Shown: one piece after another, positions 59,486 through 64,000 of the stretch
Numbering within the stretch: position 1 is the first letter of the stretch
Layout: each line of letters starts with the position of its first letter
Assembly: GCF_002863225.1 (NCBI RefSeq)
Contig: NZ_PKEK01000022.1
Span: 1-64,000 of the forward strand
DNA: 64,000 nt
Direction of reading: 5' to 3'
Origin: Mycobacterium sp.
Lineage (GTDB): Bacteria; Actinomycetota; Actinomycetes; Mycobacteriales; Mycobacteriaceae
Position numbers and translations under genes: made by a program
Notes under the pieces: model-generated
Database searches by the model: none
What the model was told of the DNA's origin: nothing
The model's input: only the letters and a program-made list of their open reading frames with translations

Positions 59486-61144
59486 GTGAATCCCTCGACG
59501 GCTCAAGCCCGCGTCGTCGTCGACGAACTGATCCGCGGCGGCGTCCGCGACGTCGTGTTGTGCCCGGGCTCGCGCAACGCCCCGCTGGCCTTCGCGCTGC
59601 AGGACGCCGACCGCGAAGGCCGGGTCCGGCTGCACGTCCGCATCGACGAGCGGACCGCCGGGTTCCTGGCCGTCGGCCTCGCGATCGCCGCCAGCCGGCC
59701 GGTCTGCGTCGCGATGACGTCCGGCACCGCCGTGGCCAACCTCGGCCCGGCCGTGGTCGAGGCCAACTACGCCCGGGTGCCGCTGATCGTGCTGTCGGCC
59801 AACCGGCCCTACGAAATGCTCGGTACCGGGGCCAACCAGACGATGGAACAGCTCGGCTACTTCGGCAACCAGGTCCGGTCCACCATCAGCCTCGGTCTGG
59901 CCGAGGACGCCCCCGCGCGGATGGAAGCGCTCAACGCGACCTGGCGATCGGCGGTCTGCCGGGTGCTGGTGTCCGCGACCGGGGCCCGCAGCGCCAACGC
60001 CGGCCCGGTGCATTTCGACATCCCGCTGCGCGAGCCGCTGGTGCCCGATTCCGAGCCCGGCGCCGTCCCGCCGGGACGACCGGACGGCCGGCCCTGGACC
60101 TACACCCCGACGGTCACCTTCGACCAGCCGCTGGACATCGACCTGACCTTGAACACGGTCGTCATCGCGGGCCACGGCGCCGGCGTGCGGCCGGAACTGG
60201 CCGCGCTGCCCACCGTCGCCGAGCCGACCGCTCCGCCCGCGGCCAACCCGCTGCACCCGTTGGCGCTGCCACACCTGCGCCCGCAGCAGGTGATCATGCT
60301 GGGCCGGCCGACCCTGCACCGGCCGGTGTCGACGCTGCTGGCTGATCCGTCGCTGCCGGTGTACGCGCTGACCACCGGGCCACGCTGGCCCGACGTCTCC
60401 GGCAACTCGCAGGCCACCGGCACCCGCGCCGTCACCAGCGGCACGCCGGATCCCGCGTGGCTGAGTCGCTGCGCCGAACTCCACAATCACGCCATGGCGA
60501 CGGTGCGCGAGCAGCTTGCGGCGCACCCGTTGACCACCGGCCTGCATGTCGCCGCCGCGGTGGCCGATGCGCTGCGCCCCGGCGACCAGTTGGTGCTCGG
60601 CGCATCCAATCCGGTCCGCGACATCGCCCTGGTCGGGCTCAACCCGCACGGCATCGCGGTCCGCTCCAACCGCGGCGTCGCGGGCATCGACGGCACGGTG
60701 TCCACCACGATCGGTGCGGCGCTTGCGCACGAGCAGACGGGCAGCCGGAGCCGCGACGGCGGCGACGTCACTCCCCGAACAGTCGCGCTGATCGGCGACC
60801 TGACCTTCGTCCACGACAGCTCCGGGCTGCTGATCGGGCCGACCGAGCCGGTGCCCGCGGACCTGACCATCGTGGTTTCCAACGACAACGGCGGCGGCAT
60901 CTTCGAACTGCTCGAGCAGGGCGACCCGCGGTTCTCCGATGTGTCCGCGCGGGTGTTCGGAACACCGCACGACGTCGACGTCGGCGCGTTGTGCCGGGCG
61001 TATCACATCGACAGCAAGCAGATCGAACTCGGCGAGCTGGCAGCGGCGCTCGACGAGCCGGCCGCCGGAATGCGGGTGCTCGAAGTCAAGGCCGACCGGT
61101 CCTCGTTGCGCGGGCTGCATGCGGCCATCAAGGCCGCTCTGTGA
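59486..61144 (+). CDS. menD: 2-succinyl-5-enolpyruvyl-6-hydroxy-3-cyclohexene-1-carboxylate synthase
   Basis: The protein is 552 aa with a GTG start ([20 protein letters not shown]). It joins 2-oxoglutarate and isochorismate in the first committed step of menaquinone synthesis. ThDP-enzyme features are [17 protein letters not shown] (catalytic Glu), [28 protein letters not shown] and the ThDP motif [15 protein letters not shown]. The length agrees with Rv0555. The stop overlaps the next start by 4 nt (GTGA). Confidence 0.96.
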   Translation: MNPSTAQARVVVDELIRGGVRDVVLCPGSRNAPLAFALQDADREGRVRLHVRIDERTAGFLAVGLAIAASRPVCVAMTSGTAVANLGPAVVEANYARVPLIVLSANRPYEMLGTGANQTMEQLGYFGNQVRSTISLGLAEDAPARMEALNATWRSAVCRVLVSATGARSANAGPVHFDIPLREPLVPDSEPGAVPPGRPDGRPWTYTPTVTFDQPLDIDLTLNTVVIAGHGAGVRPELAALPTVAEPTAPPAANPLHPLALPHLRPQQVIMLGRPTLHRPVSTLLADPSLPVYALTTGPRWPDVSGNSQATGTRAVTSGTPDPAWLSRCAELHNHAMATVREQLAAHPLTTGLHVAAAVADALRPGDQLVLGASNPVRDIALVGLNPHGIAVRSNRGVAGIDGTVSTTIGAALAHEQTGSRSRDGGDVTPRTVALIGDLTFVHDSSGLLIGPTEPVPADLTIVVSNDNGGGIFELLEQGDPRFSDVSARVFGTPHDVDVGALCRAYHIDSKQIELGELAAALDEPAAGMRVLEVKADRSSLRGLHAAIKAAL

Positions 61145-61683
61145 CGCGAGCCGCCGGTGCCGTGGCTGCACTGGAGACGTGGGCTCGTATCCTGATTCAC
61201 GGCCGTCGAGGCGAATTCCCCGACACCCGCGGGCATCGCGCGGTGCGCCTGGCCCGCATCGGCGTGCTGATTCTGGTCAGCCTGGTGACGTTGCAATCGC
61301 TGTTGCTGGTGGCCGGCGCCGTGCGCAACGACATCGCGATCAAGCACAACATGGGCGTGGCCGAGGCCGAGGTGCTCGACGCCGGCCCGCGGCGCTCGAC
61401 CATCGAGTTCGTCACCCCGGACCGGGTCACCTACCGACCGGAGCTCGGTGTGCTGTACCCGTCCCAATTGGCAACGGGCATGCGGATTTACGTCGAGTAC
61501 GACAAACGCAACCCGAATCTTGTTCGCGTGCAACACCGTAACGCCAAGCTGGCGATCATCCCGGCGGGGTCGATCGCCGTGTTCGGCTTGCTGATCGGCG
61601 CGGCGGCGCTGAGCGCCCTCGCGTGGGTGGACAAGCGGCTGGACCGTCAGTTGGTCAGCGCGGCCAGCCAACCCGGATCTTGA
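61141..61683 (+). CDS. DUF3592-type membrane protein (Rv0556-like)
   Basis: The protein is 180 aa with GTG start inside the menD stop. Two helices ([20 protein letters not shown] and [22 protein letters not shown]) enclose a domain of about 85 residues ([39 protein letters not shown]), the DUF3592 beta fold. It lies next to menD in mycobacteria generally. The 3' end overlaps the DsbA-like gene on the other strand by 37 nt. Function unknown. Confidence 0.88.
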   Translation: MTRAAGAVAALETWARILIHGRRGEFPDTRGHRAVRLARIGVLILVSLVTLQSLLLVAGAVRNDIAIKHNMGVAEAEVLDAGPRRSTIEFVTPDRVTYRPELGVLYPSQLATGMRIYVEYDKRNPNLVRVQHRNAKLAIIPAGSIAVFGLLIGAAALSALAWVDKRLDRQLVSAASQPGS

Positions 61684-62276
61684 GTGTCGACAACACTTCT
61701 GGTGTTCAGGTTGTAGATCGTCGGGGTGCCCGGGTTCTCCGGGTTTTCCTCCTGGAGCCGGGCCTTATTCGCGTCGTTGACCGCTGTGGAGTCGACTACG
61801 TCGTCGCCGGCCGCGATTCGATCGGCCACCACATCCGGTAGTCCACTGTCGCGAGCCAGCGCCGCGACGGAGTCACGCGACGGGCCGTCGGCGCTCTGGT
61901 GGCGGTAAAGGGCTTGCACGAACGCCTGATACGCCGCGGGCGGTGTCGCCGGGTCGGCGGCCAGGAACAGATCGTTCACCAGGTGTGTGGACACGTCGTT
62001 GTGATGCCGGCCGTCCAGGAACGTCAGCCACCGATAGGTGATGGCCAGCCGCCCGCCGGCCAGCGCCGCGGCCAGCTTGTCGCCGTCGGCCGCTTCGAAC
62101 TCAGCGCAGTGCGGGCATTGCGGCTCGCAGAAGACCTCCAACTGCACCGGGGCGATCCACGACCCGACCAGCACCCCGTTGCCGTCGAGCGTTCGTGGCA
62201 CGTCGGCGTGCGCGCTGCCGGTGGTGAACATCACCAAACCCAGCATCGTGGCCAAAACGCCCAGGTAGGACCGCAT
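61647..62276 (-). CDS. Exported DsbA/thioredoxin-like protein
   Basis: The protein is 209 aa with a signal peptide ([20 protein letters not shown], cleavage likely after AHA). The active site is [12 protein letters not shown] (CPHC, as in DsbA). A helical insert follows, and the cis-Pro loop is PTIYNL. It would oxidise or isomerise disulfides in exported proteins. It is not an Rv0556-Rv0557 neighbour in M. tuberculosis as I recall. It reads convergently into Rv0556-like DNA. Confidence 0.87.
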   Translation of the reverse strand: MRSYLGVLATMLGLVMFTTGSAHADVPRTLDGNGVLVGSWIAPVQLEVFCEPQCPHCAEFEAADGDKLAAALAGGRLAITYRWLTFLDGRHHNDVSTHLVNDLFLAADPATPPAAYQAFVQALYRHQSADGPSRDSVAALARDSGLPDVVADRIAAGDDVVDSTAVNDANKARLQEENPENPGTPTIYNLNTRSVVDTQDPGWLAALTN

Positions 62277-62362
62277 TGTCAGATTCCCCTTTGGGTCAGA
62301 GTTCGTGTCGTGTACGCCCGTCGGTAACCATAACGACAGGCGACGCTGCGACCGTAGTCAGC

Positions 62363-63517
62363 GTGCGAGTAGCGATTGTCGCGGAATCCTTTCTCCCGCA
62401 CGTCAACGGCGTGAGCAACTCTGTCATCCGCACGCTCGAGCACCTGCGGCGCACCGGCCACGAGGCGCTCGTCATTGCGCCTGACACCCCACACGGCGAA
62501 GAACCCGCCGATCGCCTTTACGACGGCATCCGGGTGCACCGCGTGCCGTCGTGGATGTTTCCCAAGGTGACCACGCTGCCGTTGGGTCTTCCGATGCCGC
62601 GAATTCTGCGGGTGCTGCGCGGATTCGAGCCCGACGTCGTGCATCTGGCATCGCCGGCCCTGCTCGGCTGGGGTGGCGTCAAGGCCGCCCGGCGCCTGGG
62701 GGTTCCCACGGTCGCGGTCTACCAGACCGACGTGCCGGGATTCGCTGCCAGCTACGGCATCGGCGTCACCGAGAAAGTCGCCTGGTCCTGGTTCCGGCAT
62801 CTGCACAAACTCGCCGACCGGACGCTGGCGCCGTCCACCGCCACCATGGAATCACTTGAAGCGCACGGCATTCCGCGAGTGCATAAATGGGCCCGCGGCG
62901 TCGACATGATCGGCTACGCCCCCTCGGCTCGCGACGAAGCGCTGCGCCGGCATTGGTCGCCGGACGGCAAGCCGGTCGTGGGCTTCGTCGGGCGGTTGGC
63001 GCCGGAGAAGCACGTCGAACGGCTCACCTCGCTGGCCGCCGCCGGTGACGTTCAGGTCGTCATCGTCGGCGACGGTGTGGACCGCGCCAAACTCCAATCA
63101 GCAATGCCCACGGCCGTTTTCACCGGTGCGCTCTACGGCCAGGAGTTGGCAACCGCGTACGCCAGCATGGACGTCTTCGTCCACGCCGGTGAGCACGAGA
63201 CCTTCTGCCAGGTGGTGCAGGAGGCGCTGGCGTCCGGGCTGCCGGTGATCGCGCCCGACGCCGGCGGGCCGCGTGACCTGGTGACGCCGTGGCGCACCGG
63301 ATTGCTGTTGGGAGTCCAGGAATTCGAGGCGCAACTGCCCGACGCCGTCGCGCACCTGCTGCAGGACCGGCAGCGCTACTCGGTGGCTGCCCGCAAGAGC
63401 ATCCTCGAGCGCAGCTGGCCGGCCATCTGCGACGAACTGCTCGGCCACTACGAGGCGGTGCTGTCGCCGATCGCCCGCGCCCGGATGGCGCGCCGGCAAC
63501 AGGCGCTGGGGCAGTAG
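62363..63517 (+). CDS. mgtA: GDP-mannose-dependent alpha-mannosyltransferase (MgtA)
   Basis: The protein is 384 aa from GTG 62363 ([20 protein letters not shown]). A GT4/GT-B fold: Gly-rich acceptor loop [21 protein letters not shown] for the donor domain and the EX7E motif [22 protein letters not shown]. Rv0557 (MgtA, earlier called PimB) adds mannose to a glycolipid precursor of lipomannan-like molecules. A membrane-associated cytoplasmic step is expected. It is divergent from the DsbA-like gene. Confidence 0.93.
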   Translation: MRVAIVAESFLPHVNGVSNSVIRTLEHLRRTGHEALVIAPDTPHGEEPADRLYDGIRVHRVPSWMFPKVTTLPLGLPMPRILRVLRGFEPDVVHLASPALLGWGGVKAARRLGVPTVAVYQTDVPGFAASYGIGVTEKVAWSWFRHLHKLADRTLAPSTATMESLEAHGIPRVHKWARGVDMIGYAPSARDEALRRHWSPDGKPVVGFVGRLAPEKHVERLTSLAAAGDVQVVIVGDGVDRAKLQSAMPTAVFTGALYGQELATAYASMDVFVHAGEHETFCQVVQEALASGLPVIAPDAGGPRDLVTPWRTGLLLGVQEFEAQLPDAVAHLLQDRQRYSVAARKSILERSWPAICDELLGHYEAVLSPIARARMARRQQALGQ

Positions 63518-64000
63518 CTAGCCCTGCGCCAACTCGGCGACCGGCTGCCATTCCTCCCAGGTCTTCAGCCGCTGCTCGTAGTCGGCCTTGGCCAACCCCA
63601 GCGGTGCCTCGCCGAAGAACACCCGCAGCGGCGGCTGTTCGGCGTCGACGACCTTGAGCACGGCGGCCGCGGAGGCTTTCGGGTCGCCCGGAGCGGCCCA
63701 CCGCGTGCTGCGGACCTGCTCGGTCGCTTTGTGCACCTCGGCGTAGTCCGCCAGCTCCTCGGCCTTGCGCGACGACGAACCCGACCAGTCGGTGGAGAAC
63801 CCGGCCGGTTCGATCAGCGTGACGTGCACACCGAATGATTCGACCTCCTGCGCCAGCGACTGCGAGAAGCCCTCCAGCGCCCACTTCGAGGCGTGGTAGA
63901 TGCCGACGTTGGGAAACGCCGTGATGCCGCCGATCGACGAGACCTGGACGATATGGCCGCTGCGCTGCGCCCGCAGGTAGGGCAGTGCGGCCTGGGTGAC
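63518..64000 (-). CDS. Short-chain dehydrogenase/reductase, N-terminus beyond the window
   Basis: 161 residues are visible, starting in frame at the window edge. SDR catalytic motif: VQVSSIGGIT (Ser), YHASKWALEGFSQSLAQEV (Tyr and Lys), HVTLIEPAGFSTDW (NAD pocket, PGF). The C-terminus has WEEWQPVAELAQG. The Rossmann motif lies outside. It is convergent with mgtA with no gap between the stops. An NADPH-dependent oxidoreductase of unknown substrate. Confidence 0.85.
   Translation of the reverse strand, partial: VTQAALPYLRAQRSGHIVQVSSIGGITAFPNVGIYHASKWALEGFSQSLAQEVESFGVHVTLIEPAGFSTDWSGSSSRKAEELADYAEVHKATEQVRSTRWAAPGDPKASAAAVLKVVDAEQPPLRVFFGEAPLGLAKADYEQRLKTWEEWQPVAELAQG

Noticed and set aside
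59438..61171. 577-residue minus-strand frame across menD
   Set aside because: Antisense to a well-supported menD; composition is Arg/Gly/His/Val-rich without domains.

Overview
The window is high-GC actinobacterial DNA. Its gene order matches the Mycobacterium tuberculosis segment from about Rv0508 to Rv0557 (recalled from memory, no search run), so the source is a Mycobacterium/Mycolicibacterium species. Supporting signs are the heme cluster hemA-hemC-hemD-hemB, hemL followed by the ccdA-resB-ccsA cytochrome c maturation genes, a scattered menaquinone set (menA, menE, menB, menC, menD), pitA, fadD8, bpoC and mgtA. Mycothiol-related and deazaflavin-type proteins, many GTG/TTG starts and many 1-4 nt stop/start overlaps fit the same group. 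Product names rest on motifs, lengths and synteny seen by eye.

Layout. 1-4807 (minus) is an accessory module: a Gln/Met/Gly-rich protein cut by the left edge, a 723-aa protein with a mycobacterial DUF5631/DUF5632-type C-terminus and an AT-richer N-terminus, and two tandem paralogous single-pass membrane proteins. The duplication that made the paralogues also copied the first codons of the glutaredoxin-like gene. 4910-13721 (plus) holds the glutaredoxin-like gene, heme genes, small membrane proteins and a copper-type P-ATPase. 13727-22976 is mixed: two esterases, a DUF5642-type lipoprotein, an MpaB-type oxygenase with its TetR regulator, a LysR regulator, a VOC protein, two tandem GabP-like permeases and a deazaflavin-type oxidoreductase.

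22977-30740 has no counterpart that I recall between Rv0523c and hemL. It is a five-gene minus operon (variant zinc alcohol dehydrogenase, mycothiol-dependent MDMPI-type protein, mycothione-reductase-like flavoprotein, glucose-6-phosphate dehydrogenase, GH15 glycosidase) behind a SigF-like promoter, flanked by two small paralogous proteins of unknown function. It looks like an NADPH/mycothiol stress module and is the strongest candidate here for an undescribed system. 30741-36681 is a tightly overlapped chain hemL-PGM-TlpA-ccdA-resB-ccsA, joining heme synthesis to cytochrome c maturation. 36780-39670 has a MinD/ParA ATPase, a 53-aa membrane protein, a DUF4229 protein, a decayed Clp-N gene and an ABM-domain protein.

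39680-61683 carries the menaquinone genes, interleaved with mtnP, a K+ channel, phosphate uptake, an SDR, a VIT1-type transporter, an aldo/keto reductase/TetR pair with two clear operators, fadD8, an amidohydrolase, two DJ-1 proteins and two alpha/beta hydrolases. 61647-64000 has an exported DsbA-like protein, the mannosyltransferase MgtA and an SDR cut by the right edge. No tRNA, rRNA, CRISPR array, insertion sequence or phage gene was seen.
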